DNA of 64,000 bases from Flavobacteriaceae bacterium PS02334 (GCA_029959295.1 JASCOH010000001.1:806001-870000); one strand, 5' to 3'; shown: positions 1 to 9,009, counted from the first letter of the stretch. The notes: a model not told the origin generated them from the letters alone. Numbers and translations are program-made.

Positions 1-725
1 TGAAATTCACAAACCAAGGAAATATAACCGTTACGTGCAAGTTTACAGAAATTGAAGGCAAATATAGATTTGATGTAAAAATCAAGGACACAGGCGTCGG
101 AATTCCAAAAGATGATCTAGAAAAAGTTTTTGACAAATATTACCAAAGCAAGCATTCTAAAGAACAAATCAGCTTTGGCGCCGGTTTAGGGTTGAATTTA
201 TGCAAGGAAATCGTAGAGCTTTATGATGGAAAAATTTCTGTAGACAGCGAATTGAACCAAGGAACGGAAATTGATTTTTACTTGCTTTTGGACAAAAGTG
301 AAGAAAATCAGCAATCTGACAAAGAAAAATTGGTTGCACTGTCTGAAAGCCGAGAAATAAAAGCAGTTGTTGTTGACGATGATTTAATGGTGACTACGAT
401 TATGAAAAAAATGCTTTCTGAAGTAAAGTTTAAAGTAGCCGCTTTTCAATCGGATATTACGGCTAAAGAATACCTTCAAAAAGAAAATATCGATATCATT
501 CTAACCGATTTGCAAATTGCAAATGTTTCTGGAATTGATTTTATAAAGGAAATCAAGGCCATGAACAATGAAAATGCATCAAAACCGATAATTGCGATAA
601 CGGGAGACGCGTCGATAAATGAGGGAGATTTGCAAAATATTCAAGCTCAGGAAATTATTATCAAACCTGTCAATAAAGAAGAATTGTTTTCAAAACTGCT
701 GAAAATTTTACAGGAGAATAAATAA
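1..725 (+). CDS. Hybrid sensor histidine kinase, C-terminal part (5' truncated by window edge)
   Basis: Only the last 240 codons are visible; the frame is open from base 3 and continues off the left edge. The first part is the end of a GHKL ATPase domain: an N-box remnant (KFTNQG), the G1 box DTGVGIP (87-107) and the G2 box GAGLGL (177-194). A receiver domain follows from about base 350, with the acidic pair in VVVDDD, the phospho-acceptor Asp in LTDLQ (codon 507), the Thr of AITGD and the conserved Lys in IIKPV (codon 663). Kinase and receiver on one chain define a hybrid kinase that autophosphorylates and passes phosphate to its own receiver. Sensor and HisKA domains lie outside, so the stimulus is unknown. 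A TTG near 192 could be taken as a start but lies inside the G2 box. Confidence 0.9.
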   Translation, partial: KFTNQGNITVTCKFTEIEGKYRFDVKIKDTGVGIPKDDLEKVFDKYYQSKHSKEQISFGAGLGLNLCKEIVELYDGKISVDSELNQGTEIDFYLLLDKSEENQQSDKEKLVALSESREIKAVVVDDDLMVTTIMKKMLSEVKFKVAAFQSDITAKEYLQKENIDIILTDLQIANVSGIDFIKEIKAMNNENASKPIIAITGDASINEGDLQNIQAQEIIIKPVNKEELFSKLLKILQENK

Positions 726-779
726 TTTCATACCTTAGTTATGCGCAAAAGCGGCTTCTAATTTACAATTTTACGACTA

Positions 780-1454
780 ATGGTTTCACAAAAAATATTG
801 CAGTTTCTTGAAGATTTAAAACAAAATAACAACCGCGAATGGTTTCATGAGAATAAAGAACGCTACGAAATTTACAAGAAAGAATATACGAAATTAATTG
901 AAGATTTTTTAGCAGAAATGATTCCGCTTGATGATTCACTTCGCCATTTGGAACCTAAAAATTGCTCTTTCAGAATTGCGCGCGACATTCGATTTTCAAA
1001 AGACAAAACACCCTACAAAACCCACATGGGAATTTGGCTTTCCGGCGGTACAAAAAACACAAACCTTCCCGGATATTACATTCACATTGAAGAAGGAAAA
1101 AGTTTTATCGGCGGTGGCGTTTGGTGGCCAGATGCCGCAGATTTGAAAAAAATCCGTAAAGAAATTGCTTATTTCTACGAAGATTTGGAAGAAATTTTAG
1201 AAGACAAAAACTTTAAGAAAGAGTTCGGAGATTTTGAAAGAAACGATTCTGTTTCCTTAAAAAATGCTCCAAAAGATTATGAAAAAGAGCATCCTGCAAT
1301 TGAATTTCTGAAACTTAAAAGTTTTACGGCTGGACAAAACTTGGATGACAGCCTTTTAAAAGATAAAGATTTCGTGAAAAAAGTTTCGGAAAAATTAATC
1401 GCGCTCAAACCCATGAATGAATTTTTAGAACGTGCGCTGACAACCGAAGAATAA
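780..1454 (+). CDS. DUF2461 domain-containing protein
   Basis: A 224-residue soluble protein with the pattern of the DUF2461 (TIGR02453) family: an N-terminal FLEDLKQNNNREWFHENKER segment, then FRIARDIRFSKDKTPYKTH and a Gly-rich GGGVWWPD stretch. This is full length for the family, whose biochemical role is not established. It has no signal peptide or membrane segment, so it should be cytoplasmic. It stands 54 bp after the kinase and 56 bp before murB on the same strand, so co-transcription is possible but not shown. The family call is firm; no function is claimed. Confidence 0.85.
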   Translation: MVSQKILQFLEDLKQNNNREWFHENKERYEIYKKEYTKLIEDFLAEMIPLDDSLRHLEPKNCSFRIARDIRFSKDKTPYKTHMGIWLSGGTKNTNLPGYYIHIEEGKSFIGGGVWWPDAADLKKIRKEIAYFYEDLEEILEDKNFKKEFGDFERNDSVSLKNAPKDYEKEHPAIEFLKLKSFTAGQNLDDSLLKDKDFVKKVSEKLIALKPMNEFLERALTTEE

Positions 1455-1510
1455 TTATGATTTCCGAAAGGTTTGGATTACTTTTACAGCTTTAAAACGC
1501 TAGCACATTT

Positions 1511-2524
1511 ATGGAAATTCAGTCAAATTTTTCTCTAAAAAAATACAATACTTTTGGAATTGAAGCAAAGGCAAAACACTTTGTTTCTGTAAATTCTATC
1601 GAGGAATTAAAAACGGTTTTGGAAGAAAATCCAGATAAGAAAAAGTTTATTCTCGGTGGCGGAAGCAATATGCTTTTGACGCAAGATGTAGACGCGCTGG
1701 TGATTCACGTTGATTTAAAAGGAAAATTCATTTTAGAGCAAACTGAAGATTTTGTATTTGTTCAAGCAAACGCTGGCGAAAACTGGCACGAATTTGTGCT
1801 TTGGACAATTGGCCAAGATTTTGGAGGAATTGAAAACATGTCGCTGATTCCTGGAAATGTCGGCACTACTCCAATTCAAAATATTGGCGCTTATGGAACA
1901 GAAATAAAAGACACTTTTTTTTCGTGTCAAGCAATCAATATCAACACTTTAGAAACCAGACATTTTACCAAAGAAGAATGCAAATTCGGCTATCGCGAAA
2001 GCATTTTCAAAAACGAGGTAAAAGACCAATATATCATTACTTCTGTAGTTTTCAAGCTGACGAAACACAGCCATAAAATCAATATTTCTTACGGAGATAT
2101 TGCCGCAGAACTTACCAAGAAAGATATTATTGTCCCGACTTTAATTGATGTGAGCAATGCAATTATTGCCATTCGACAAAGCAAACTTCCTGATCCTAAA
2201 GAATTAGGAAACAGCGGCAGTTTCTTTAAAAATCCGATTATTCCTAAAAGCGATTTTGAAAAAATTCATCTTTTAAATCCAGAAATGCCGAGTTATTCTG
2301 TTTCTGAAACTGAGGTCAAAGTTCCGGCTGGCTGGCTGATTGAAAAAGCCGGCTTTAAAGGAAAACGCTTTGGTGATGCAGGAATTCATAAAAACCAAGC
2401 TTTGGTTTTGGTAAATTATGGCAGTGCAACCGGACAGGATATTTTAAATGTTTCAAAAGAGATTCAGCAAACTGTAAAAGAAATGTTTGGAATTGAAATT
2501 GAAGCGGAAGTTAATGTGATTTAA
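1511..2524 (+). CDS. murB: UDP-N-acetylmuramate dehydrogenase
   Basis: MurB reduces UDP-N-acetylglucosamine enolpyruvate to UDP-N-acetylmuramate with NADPH and FAD, the second committed step of peptidoglycan precursor synthesis in the cytoplasm. The 337-residue protein carries the FAD-binding motif ILGGGSNMLL, the segment IPGNVGTTPIQNIGAYG, the tyrosine-loop motif YRESIFK typical of type I (E. coli-like) MurB, the catalytic Ser in NSGSFFKNP and the catalytic Glu in the final EAEVNVI. Length matches type I enzymes. The ATG start gives a natural N-terminus (NFSLKKYNTFGI). The gene is followed at 25 bp by a PhyH-like gene on the same strand. Confidence 0.97.
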   Translation: MEIQSNFSLKKYNTFGIEAKAKHFVSVNSIEELKTVLEENPDKKKFILGGGSNMLLTQDVDALVIHVDLKGKFILEQTEDFVFVQANAGENWHEFVLWTIGQDFGGIENMSLIPGNVGTTPIQNIGAYGTEIKDTFFSCQAININTLETRHFTKEECKFGYRESIFKNEVKDQYIITSVVFKLTKHSHKINISYGDIAAELTKKDIIVPTLIDVSNAIIAIRQSKLPDPKELGNSGSFFKNPIIPKSDFEKIHLLNPEMPSYSVSETEVKVPAGWLIEKAGFKGKRFGDAGIHKNQALVLVNYGSATGQDILNVSKEIQQTVKEMFGIEIEAEVNVI

Positions 2525-2549
2525 GGCTTGAAAGACAAAGTTTATAATA

Positions 2550-3269
2550 ATGTATCAAGAAAACAAAAGCGAAATTGACCAAAAAGGCTTTTCAATAATA
2601 AATTCGGTTTACACATCTGAAGAAATTGAAACTATCGGAAAATTTATCGACGCTCAAAATTCTTCAAATCCAACTTTTAGAAAATCAGAGGATCTTTTTG
2701 CGATAAGACAATTTTTAAAAGAATTGCCGGAAATAAAATCATTAGTTTTCAATGAAAAGCTGAAATCTGTTATAAAATCAATTGCTGATGAGAATTATTT
2801 TATTGTAAAATCAATTTATTTTGACAAACCTGAGAAATCGAATTGGTTTGTGGCTTATCATCAAGACTTGACAATTTCTGTAGATAAAAAAGAAGATATT
2901 GAAGGATTTGGCTCGTGGACTTCAAAACACAATCAATTTGCAGTACAACCGACGCTTGATATTCTGGAAAATATTTTTACAATTAGAATCCATTTAGATG
3001 AAACTGATGAAAATAACGGCGCGTTAAAAGTTATTGACGAATCGCATTCAAAAAACATTTACAGACCCGAAACCATTGATTGGAAAATTGAAAAAGAAAG
3101 TTTTTGCAATGTTGAAGCTGGCGGAATTATGATTATGAAACCCCTGCTTCTTCATGGTTCAAATCGAACTTCCAACAACAAAAGACGAAGAGTTATTCAC
3201 ATTGAATTTTCAAATAAAACATTGCCAAAGGAAATAAATTGGTCTGAATTCTCAGAAATATGGAATTAA
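2550..3269 (+). CDS. Phytanoyl-CoA dioxygenase (PhyH)-like Fe(II)/2-oxoglutarate oxygenase
   Basis: A 239-residue cytoplasmic protein with the PhyH-type double-stranded beta-helix signature. The iron ligands are probably His and Asp in YHQDL (near residue 107) and a distal His in LLHGSN (near 205). The Arg-rich RRRVIHIEF after it would supply the 2-oxoglutarate-binding Arg. Family members hydroxylate varied substrates, from phytanoyl-CoA to mitomycin and ectoine precursors, so the substrate cannot be named. It lies 25 bp after murB, but nothing links it to cell-wall synthesis. The family is supported by motif and length; the reaction is inferred. Confidence 0.8.
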   Translation: MYQENKSEIDQKGFSIINSVYTSEEIETIGKFIDAQNSSNPTFRKSEDLFAIRQFLKELPEIKSLVFNEKLKSVIKSIADENYFIVKSIYFDKPEKSNWFVAYHQDLTISVDKKEDIEGFGSWTSKHNQFAVQPTLDILENIFTIRIHLDETDENNGALKVIDESHSKNIYRPETIDWKIEKESFCNVEAGGIMIMKPLLLHGSNRTSNNKRRRVIHIEFSNKTLPKEINWSEFSEIWN

Positions 3270-3334
3270 TAAAAACAAGAATTTCTTTATTTTAATTCCT
3301 CTTAAAAATTAATTGCCAATCCACTTTTCAATCG

Positions 3335-3341
3335 TACCTTG
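3335..3341 (+). promoter_or_regulatory. Putative Bacteroidota promoter for the glycosyltransferase-sigma factor pair
   Basis: TACCTTG at 3335-3341 resembles the TAnnTTTG -7 element, and a TTG at 3313-3315 lies 19 bp upstream as a possible -33 element. The start codon is about 30 bp downstream. It deviates from consensus at one -7 position. Confidence 0.4.
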
Positions 3342-3370
3342 CACACATTTTTAAAAAAGGATAAGCTTAT

Positions 3371-4477
3371 ATGTTGACCATTATTTTCTATGCATTTATT
3401 GCAGTTGTAGCCGTTCAGCTATTTTATTATCTTATTGTTTTTGGAAAGTTTTCCTTTACAAAACCGCAAACCAGCACGCCGAAAAGAATTCCAATTTCGG
3501 TGATTGTTTGTGCTAAAAATGAGCAGGAAAACGTAAAGAAATTCATTCCGCTTTTGGCAGAACAGAATTATCCAGATTATGAAATTATCTTGATTGACGA
3601 TGCTTCGAGCGATGATACTTTAGATGTTTTTGAAGAATTTGAAAAGCAATATTCCAACATCAGATTAGTAAAAGTCCAAAATAATGAAGCCTTTTGGGGA
3701 AACAAAAAATTCGCACTTACTTTAGGAATCAAAGCAGCAAAAAACGAATATCTTTTATTCACAGATGCTGACTGTTACCCGACTTCAAAGGATTGGATCA
3801 AAGAAATGAGCTCGCAATTTACCATGAGCAAAACCATTGTATTGGGTTATGGCGCTTATGAAAAAATCCAAAAATCATTCTTGAATAAAATCATCCGTTT
3901 TGAGACTATGCTGACCGCTGTTCAATATTTTTCTTGGGCAAAAATGGGCAGGCCTTACATGGGCGTCGGCAGAAATTTAGCTTATAAAAAAGATGAATTT
4001 TTCAATGTAAATGGCTTTATCGACCACATGAAAATACGTTCTGGAGATGATGATCTTTTCATCAACCAAGCTTCACACGCAAAAAACACTACGATTTGTT
4101 TTACGCCAGAAAGCTTTACTTTTTCAGAACCTAAAAAAACGTTCAAGTCTTGGTTTGACCAAAAAAGACGCCACGTTTCAACGGCTAATTTTTACAAACC
4201 TTTTGACAGAATGCAATTGTCAGTTTTCTATGTGTCGCAATTTTTATTTTTGCTTTTTGCTGTAATCCTGCTCGCATTTCAATTTAATTGGATGGTTATC
4301 GTGCCGATTATTGTGGGAAGATATATTTTCACATGGATTTCTTTAGGCTATTCTGCAAATAAGCTGAAAGAAAAAGACGTTATGTATTGGTATCCAGTGA
4401 TCGAAATCTTGCTTATTTTCACGCAATTGAATATCTTTATAACTAATAGCATCTCAAAACCAGTACATTGGAAATAA
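3371..4477 (+). CDS. Family 2 glycosyltransferase, membrane-anchored
   Basis: A 368-residue inner-membrane glycosyltransferase. One hydrophobic segment opens the protein (about residues 3-25) and two or three close it (about 285-360). In between lies a GT-A fold: ISVIVCAKNE, IILIDDASSDDT with its nucleotide-binding Asp residues, the DxD-like DADCYP, a GDDDLF acceptor motif and QKRRH in the position of the QxxRW motif of processive enzymes. Such proteins transfer sugars from UDP- or GDP-donors to lipid or polysaccharide acceptors on the cytoplasmic face. The acceptor is unknown. The stop overlaps the start of the sigma-factor gene, so the two are translationally linked. Confidence 0.88.
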   Translation: MLTIIFYAFIAVVAVQLFYYLIVFGKFSFTKPQTSTPKRIPISVIVCAKNEQENVKKFIPLLAEQNYPDYEIILIDDASSDDTLDVFEEFEKQYSNIRLVKVQNNEAFWGNKKFALTLGIKAAKNEYLLFTDADCYPTSKDWIKEMSSQFTMSKTIVLGYGAYEKIQKSFLNKIIRFETMLTAVQYFSWAKMGRPYMGVGRNLAYKKDEFFNVNGFIDHMKIRSGDDDLFINQASHAKNTTICFTPESFTFSEPKKTFKSWFDQKRRHVSTANFYKPFDRMQLSVFYVSQFLFLLFAVILLAFQFNWMVIVPIIVGRYIFTWISLGYSANKLKEKDVMYWYPVIEILLIFTQLNIFITNSISKPVHWK

Positions 4478-5019
4478 AAATTCAGATAGAAAAAGCAAAA
4501 ATAGGGGATCAGGTTGCCTTCACTTCTCTTTTGGATTATTATTGGAACGAAGTCTACGGATTCATGCTGAAACGCACTGAAAATGAAACTGATGCTGAGG
4601 ATATCACGATAGAGACTTTTGCAAAAGCATTTGACAAAATCGCTACTTACAATCCTGAATTTCAGTTCAATACATGGCTGATTGCGATTGCAAAAAATGT
4701 GCATATCGATATGCTTCGCAAGAAAAAATCTACGCTTTTTATTGACATTACCGACGAAGAAGACAACCAAGCTTACAATGTTGCCGACAGCTCTCCTTCT
4801 GCTGAAGATCAATTAATTACACAGCAAAATCTTTCGCAACTATTGCAATTTATCAAGCAATTAAAACCTCATTATCAAGAAGTTATCCAGCTCCGCTATT
4901 TTCAAGAATTAAGCTATCAAGAAATTTCAGACCAGCTTGCAGAACCTTTGGCAAACGTCAAAGTAAAACTGCTCCGGGCAAAGAAATTACTAGCAGAAAT
5001 CATTAAGAGCAAAAGATAG
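4468..5019 (+). CDS. Sigma-70 family RNA polymerase sigma factor (ECF-like)
   Basis: A 183-residue two-domain sigma factor. Region 2 spans about residues 20-80 (EDITIETFAKAFDKI, then FNTWLIAIAKNVHIDMLRKK) and region 4 about 125-180 (YQEVIQLRYFQELSYQEIS, the helix-turn-helix). The start is a TTG at 4468 that overlaps the last ten bases of the glycosyltransferase gene; no later Met precedes region 2, so this start is needed, and it implies translational coupling. No anti-sigma gene is adjacent, so its control is unknown. Coupling to a membrane glycosyltransferase hints at an envelope regulon, which is inference only. Confidence 0.88.
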   Translation: MEIKIQIEKAKIGDQVAFTSLLDYYWNEVYGFMLKRTENETDAEDITIETFAKAFDKIATYNPEFQFNTWLIAIAKNVHIDMLRKKKSTLFIDITDEEDNQAYNVADSSPSAEDQLITQQNLSQLLQFIKQLKPHYQEVIQLRYFQELSYQEISDQLAEPLANVKVKLLRAKKLLAEIIKSKR

Positions 5020-5106
5020 CTTGCTGATTTTAACTTCTCTTTAACCGCACCAAATCTTATATTTTGTAACTTTTCGGTTCATTCCTAATTCTAAAACCAA
5101 AAAGTT

Positions 5107-6582
5107 ATGATCAAAAAATTACCTTTGATTCTTATTGCGCTTCTCTGTTTACAAGCGAATGCGCAATTTACCACACCAAACACAGGCGTCACTTGGGGAC
5201 TTGACGACTTGTTGGCTAATGCGCCTTCAGCCTTGACTTTTAGCAATGGCATTTATACTTTATCGCAAAATCTTACGATCGCCGAAAATGATACTTTTGT
5301 GATTGATGAAAATGCTGAAATCCACATTAATGCTGACATTTCATTTACCGTTGCAGGAAATTTTACTGCAGATGCCGCAGCAATTACAATCACTGCGACT
5401 AACACTGCTGCGCCTTACAACACGATTACTTTTCAAGAATTTTCGAATGTTTTTCTGAGAAATGTAAAAATTGATTATGGAAAAGGAATTCGCGCTTCCT
5501 CTGGAAATTTTGAAATGCAATCTTGCTCCATGTCTTATCACAAGCAAGGAAGCACGGCATCATCAGCAATTGCTTTTTCACAAGGAAGTCCGATTGTGAA
5601 TAATTCGAGATTTACGTTTAATGATTATCCGGCGCTTAGTTCAGGTGCAAATCAGCTTGTTTCGGCAATTATTACTAATAATTATCTGGAAGGAAATAAT
5701 ATTTCAAACGGAAATCGTCCGCAGATAAATATGGGTCCAAGCGGTCCAGAAACGCTTCAAATCATTGGAAATACTATTAAAGGAAATCGTGCACTGACCA
5801 AAACTGGAGGAATTTCGGCGGCGAGCTTATTAGGAATAACAAATCGAGTGATTATTGACAACAATACTATTACTGACAATCGTTATGGAATCAACGTGCA
5901 AGGCGCCACTTCTTCAGGATATATCAGAGGGAATATTATTGAAAATAATAACACTGAAAATCTTCCGAATCTAGGAGGAAGCGGTATTTCTTTAAGCGCG
6001 TCAGCAACAAGCCCGATCATGAATGTTATTGCGAGCAGAAACCAGATTCGTGGCAACCTTTGGGGAATTACAGTAATAGGGCAAGCAAGAATCAACCTCG
6101 GAAATACTGACCCTGCGAATCTTAATGAAGGCAAAAACGTTTTTTCAAACAATGGAAACGGTGGTGCGACTTATGCTTTGTATAACAACACCGCATTTCC
6201 AATTATAGCAATGAACAACTGCTGGATCGAAGAAAATAATTCGCCAACGCCACAGCAGGTGGAAGATGTAATTGGCCACCAAGTAGATGTCACAACTTTA
6301 GGGTTTGTGACTTTCACACCTTATGGATGCGAAGCGCTTTCGGTTCCTGAAAAAAATATTTCTAAGCTTTCTATTTACCCAAATCCTAGTTCGGGAAAAT
6401 TCACGCTTACGCTGGAAGAAAATGGCACTGCAGAAGTTTATAACATTAACGGACAGCTTGTTGCTGCAAAAAAATTAATGACTGGAGAAAATACAATTCA
6501 AATCGACTTGCCTTCAGGAATATACATTCTACAAACTAAAACAGAAACTAGAAATTTCACTAACAAACTAATAATGAAATAG
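5107..6582 (+). CDS. Secreted right-handed parallel beta-helix protein with T9SS type A sorting domain
   Basis: A 491-residue exported protein. Residues 1-20 form a Sec signal peptide ending LCLQANAQ. The body is rich in short Asn-containing beta-strand repeats (for example IIGNTIKGNR, IIDNNTITDNRYG, IRGNIIENN), the pattern of a parallel beta-helix (pectate-lyase/NosD-like). The last ~75 residues begin LSIYPNPSSGKFTLTL and end FTNKLIMK, the type A C-terminal signal that is cleaved on passage through the type IX secretion system. No catalytic motif was recognised, so it could be a polysaccharide-binding protein or a lyase. It is monocistronic: a strong terminator follows at 6605. Confidence 0.88.
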   Translation: MIKKLPLILIALLCLQANAQFTTPNTGVTWGLDDLLANAPSALTFSNGIYTLSQNLTIAENDTFVIDENAEIHINADISFTVAGNFTADAAAITITATNTAAPYNTITFQEFSNVFLRNVKIDYGKGIRASSGNFEMQSCSMSYHKQGSTASSAIAFSQGSPIVNNSRFTFNDYPALSSGANQLVSAIITNNYLEGNNISNGNRPQINMGPSGPETLQIIGNTIKGNRALTKTGGISAASLLGITNRVIIDNNTITDNRYGINVQGATSSGYIRGNIIENNNTENLPNLGGSGISLSASATSPIMNVIASRNQIRGNLWGITVIGQARINLGNTDPANLNEGKNVFSNNGNGGATYALYNNTAFPIIAMNNCWIEENNSPTPQQVEDVIGHQVDVTTLGFVTFTPYGCEALSVPEKNISKLSIYPNPSSGKFTLTLEENGTAEVYNINGQLVAAKKLMTGENTIQIDLPSGIYILQTKTETRNFTNKLIMK

Positions 6583-6604
6583 TTTTAAAAATCAGAAATA
6601 GTTT

Positions 6605-6640
6605 AAAAAAGGAACATCTTTCAGGTGTTCCTTTTTTTTA
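6605..6640 (+). terminator. Rho-independent terminator
   Basis: The 8-bp arms GGAACATC (6611-6618) and GGTGTTCC (6624-6631) pair with one G-U, enclose a 5-base loop and run into a T tract. It ends the beta-helix T9SS gene. Confidence 0.85.
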
Positions 6641-6805
6641 TTTGGATTTGTTACTAAAGATAAAACCAACAAGTTATAGCTTAAAATAGAAATAAATCAA
6701 AAAAATAACTTTTTAAACAATATTAATACTACACTTTACGTTAATTTATAAAATAAACTTCAGCCAATGAGAGGAGCTCTACTTTAACCTTAACACTATG
6801 CAACC

Positions 6806-7657
6806 ATGTCAAAATTGAGTATTTATGAAAACAGCTGGCTAGACCTAGTTTTCGAAGGCAGAAACAAAGAGTACGGAGCTTATCAATTGCGTCAGCAAAA
6901 CCCTCAAACCACGCTGAAGGCGCTATTTTTTGGAACATTAATTTGCGGTTTACTTGTGAGTATTCCAATAATTTCAAATTTTTTAAAGGACGAAGTGGCA
7001 ATATTACCAGATCCTATTTATGAGTTGCCACATGTAATTCCGTTAAGATTGGAAAAACTTCCCGAAGTCAAACCAGAAATTAAGGCTGCGGATGCCCAAC
7101 CAGAAAAGTCTTCAGCAGAAGAAAAGAAATTTGTTGGAACAATTATTACAGATAAGCAGACGACTGAAACTGAAATACCTACTTTAGATCTAGATAAACC
7201 AATCAAAACAGGAAATGTAACAAATCCTGGAGATGATGCAGGCGCAATTACTTTAGGTCAAGGAACCCTTGATGGAACAGGCAAAAAACCCGTTGATGAA
7301 GTTATTCCAACTAAAGGAGAGGGCGGCGGAAACGAAATTGTCGATCTGTTTGGTTTAGAAAAAAGTCCTGAATTTCCGGGAGGAATTAAAAAGTTTTTGG
7401 AATTAGTAGGAAATAAATTCAGAACGCCAGAAGACATTGAAGCCGGCGGAACAATGAAAGTCTTTGTATATTTTGTTATCGAAAAAGACGGAAGCTTGAG
7501 CAATATTAAGGTCATGAGAGATCCAGGATATGGTTTAGGAAACGAAGCTATCAGGGTTTTGAAATCTATCAAAACCAAGTGGGAAGCCGGAATGCAGAAT
7601 GGCAAAGCTGTGCGAGTAGCGTATAATCTTCCGATTAGCGTGAATATCAAAAATTAG
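6806..7657 (+). CDS. Energy transducer TonB
   Basis: A 283-residue TonB-type protein that transmits proton-motive force from ExbBD to outer-membrane receptors. It has the Bacteroidota layout: a cytoplasmic N-terminus with the conserved EGRNKEYGAYQLRQ motif (residues 17-30), one membrane helix (about 38-57), a Pro/Lys/Glu-rich periplasmic linker, and a C-terminal TonB domain (about 190-283) with FPGGIKKF, VYFVIEKDGSLSNIKVMRDP and VAYNLPISVNI. No exbB or exbD lies next to it. A gene for a TonB-dependent receptor occurs 24 kb away in this window. A terminator follows directly. Confidence 0.9.
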   Translation: MSKLSIYENSWLDLVFEGRNKEYGAYQLRQQNPQTTLKALFFGTLICGLLVSIPIISNFLKDEVAILPDPIYELPHVIPLRLEKLPEVKPEIKAADAQPEKSSAEEKKFVGTIITDKQTTETEIPTLDLDKPIKTGNVTNPGDDAGAITLGQGTLDGTGKKPVDEVIPTKGEGGGNEIVDLFGLEKSPEFPGGIKKFLELVGNKFRTPEDIEAGGTMKVFVYFVIEKDGSLSNIKVMRDPGYGLGNEAIRVLKSIKTKWEAGMQNGKAVRVAYNLPISVNIKN

Positions 7658-7689
7658 AGTTATTTCGAGTAGTTATATTTATTTGAAAG

Positions 7690-7721
7690 TCCTGCGAGAG
7701 TTTATCTTGCAGGATTTTTTT
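7690..7721 (+). terminator. Rho-independent terminator after tonB
   Basis: A 10-bp stem (TCCTGCGAGA, 7690-7699, with TCTTGCAGGA, 7705-7714, one G-U) encloses a 5-base loop and is followed by a T7 run. Confidence 0.88.
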
Positions 7722-7883
7722 GCTTTAAACTTTTTAAGATTAATGTGTTGAATAAGCGAACATTTGTATTTTCGCTAGAGAATATTTTAAAGCCTATTTC
7801 TCCTATTGCACATTAATAATTGTCGAAAAAGATTGGTCTTCGCAATATTGGTCCCGAAGTTTGCAAAAATTAAAATGGTTTCT
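7722..7883. other. Intergenic spacer between tonB and lipA, unassigned part
   Basis: AT-rich DNA between the tonB terminator and the structured element at 7884. No credible gene, promoter box or repeat was recognised here. Confidence 0.6.
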
Positions 7884-7984
7884 CCCCTAGCCCGACTGAA
7901 GGGAAAAGCGCCCGCTTTTTCAGCGGGCCTTTGGAAGGAAGGCGGGAAAATGGATGGCTGGAACGGACTGCCGGTTCGCTTCTA
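7884..7984. ncRNA. Structured intergenic element, possible Flavo-1-type RNA (copy 1)
   Basis: A GC-richer block inside an AT-rich spacer. It begins with CTAGCCCGACTGAAGGGAAA, contains a perfect hairpin GCCCGCT/AGCGGGC (7910-7928 region), and closes with GGCTGGAACGGACTGCCGG and TTCGCTTC. Start, middle hairpin and end line up with the block at 20673-20816, so the two are copies of one family with conserved ends and a variable inner stem. The architecture recalls the Flavo-1 RNA motif of Flavobacteria; that name is from memory and untested. Which strand is transcribed is unclear. Confidence 0.42.
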
Positions 7985-8058
7985 AAAAAAGCACAAAATT
8001 CTCTAAATTGAATAATTTTCGCTAACACGACATTAACGTATTAAATAAAAACATTCGT

Positions 8059-8066
8059 TATCTTTG
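8059..8066 (+). promoter_or_regulatory. -7 promoter element for lipA
   Basis: TATCTTTG matches the Bacteroidota -7 consensus TAnnTTTG exactly. It lies 18 bp before the lipA ATG at 8085 and shows that an upstream TTG reading-frame start at 8064 lies inside the promoter. No clear -33 TTG was found. Confidence 0.6.
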
Positions 8067-8084
8067 TGCTTTGAAAATGAAACT

Positions 8085-8957
8085 ATGGAAACTGTTTTAG
8101 ACACACCAGTTTTACCTACGGGAAAGCCGAAATGGCTGAAGGTAAAATTGCCAATTGGACAAAAATATACTGAGCTTCGCGGTTTGGTTGACAAATATAA
8201 ATTGAACACGATTTGCACTTCAGGAAGTTGCCCAAACATGGGTGAATGCTGGGGCGAAGGAACAGCGACGTTTATGATTTTAGGGAATGTTTGTACGCGT
8301 TCTTGCGGTTTTTGCGGTGTAAAAACGGGGCGACCTGAAACGGTGGATTGGGACGAACCTGAAAAAGTGGCGCGTTCGATCAAGATCATGAATATCAAGC
8401 ATGCCGTGGTGACTAGCGTTGACAGAGACGACTTGAAAGACGGCGGTTCGATAATTTGGATTGAGACGGTGAAGGCGATCAGAAGAATGAATCCGAATAC
8501 GACTTTAGAAACTTTGATTCCTGATTTTCAAGGAATTGAAAGAAATATTGATAGAATCGTAGAAGCAAATCCAGAAGTGGTTTCTCATAATATGGAAACG
8601 GTTCGCAGATTGACTCGCGAGGTTAGAATTCAAGCAAAATATGACAGAAGCCTTGCTGTTTTGAAATACTTGAAAGAAAAAGGCATCAACAGAACGAAAT
8701 CTGGAATCATGCTTGGATTGGGCGAAACTGAGGAAGAAGTGATTCAGACTTTGCACGATTTGCGTGATGCGAATGTTGATGTTGTGACAATTGGGCAATA
8801 TTTGCAGCCTAGCAAAAAACACCTTCCTGTGAAAGAATTTATCACGCCTGACCAGTTTGCTAAATATGAAAAAATTGGACTGGAATTAGGTTTCCGCCAC
8901 GTGGAAAGCGGTGCTTTGGTGAGATCTTCTTATAAAGCGCAGAAACATATTTTATAA
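8085..8957 (+). CDS. lipA: Lipoyl synthase
   Basis: LipA is a radical-SAM enzyme that inserts two sulfurs into octanoyl groups on E2 and GcvH domains, completing lipoate on pyruvate and 2-oxoglutarate dehydrogenases. The 290-residue protein has both clusters: the auxiliary Cys set in [12 protein letters not shown] and the radical-SAM set in CTRSCGFC. The C-terminal RSSYKA carries the Ser that ligates the auxiliary cluster. The frame stays open seven codons upstream, but METVLDTPV at 8085 is preferred because the -7 box ends at 8066. lipB is not adjacent. A weak terminator separates it from gap. Confidence 0.96.
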   Translation: METVLDTPVLPTGKPKWLKVKLPIGQKYTELRGLVDKYKLNTICTSGSCPNMGECWGEGTATFMILGNVCTRSCGFCGVKTGRPETVDWDEPEKVARSIKIMNIKHAVVTSVDRDDLKDGGSIIWIETVKAIRRMNPNTTLETLIPDFQGIERNIDRIVEANPEVVSHNMETVRRLTREVRIQAKYDRSLAVLKYLKEKGINRTKSGIMLGLGETEEEVIQTLHDLRDANVDVVTIGQYLQPSKKHLPVKEFITPDQFAKYEKIGLELGFRHVESGALVRSSYKAQKHIL

Positions 8958-8972
8958 AAAAGTTTAACTGTC

Positions 8973-9009
8973 AAATCGTTTAATCGTGAACGCGGTTAAA
9001 CGATTTTAC
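8973..9009 (+). terminator. Hairpin after lipA, possible weak terminator
   Basis: An 11-bp perfect stem (AAATCGTTTAA with TTAAACGATTT) around a 11-12-base loop is followed only by a short T stretch. Read-through into gap is possible. Confidence 0.5.

Noticed and set aside
192-194. TTG start for a short response-regulator gene
   Set aside because: It is in the middle of the G2 box of the kinase ATPase domain. The frame is open upstream to the window edge.
4348-4812. 154-codon open frame antisense to the sigma factor and glycosyltransferase
   Set aside because: It is a shadow of two well-supported genes on the other strand, with no domain match or promoter.
7722-7883. tRNA or small gene between tonB and lipA
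   Set aside because: No cloverleaf, no open frame of note. Only the structured element at 7884 is supported in this spacer.
8064-8084. Seven extra N-terminal codons of LipA from a TTG
   Set aside because: The TTG lies inside the TATCTTTG promoter element, so it cannot be in the message.
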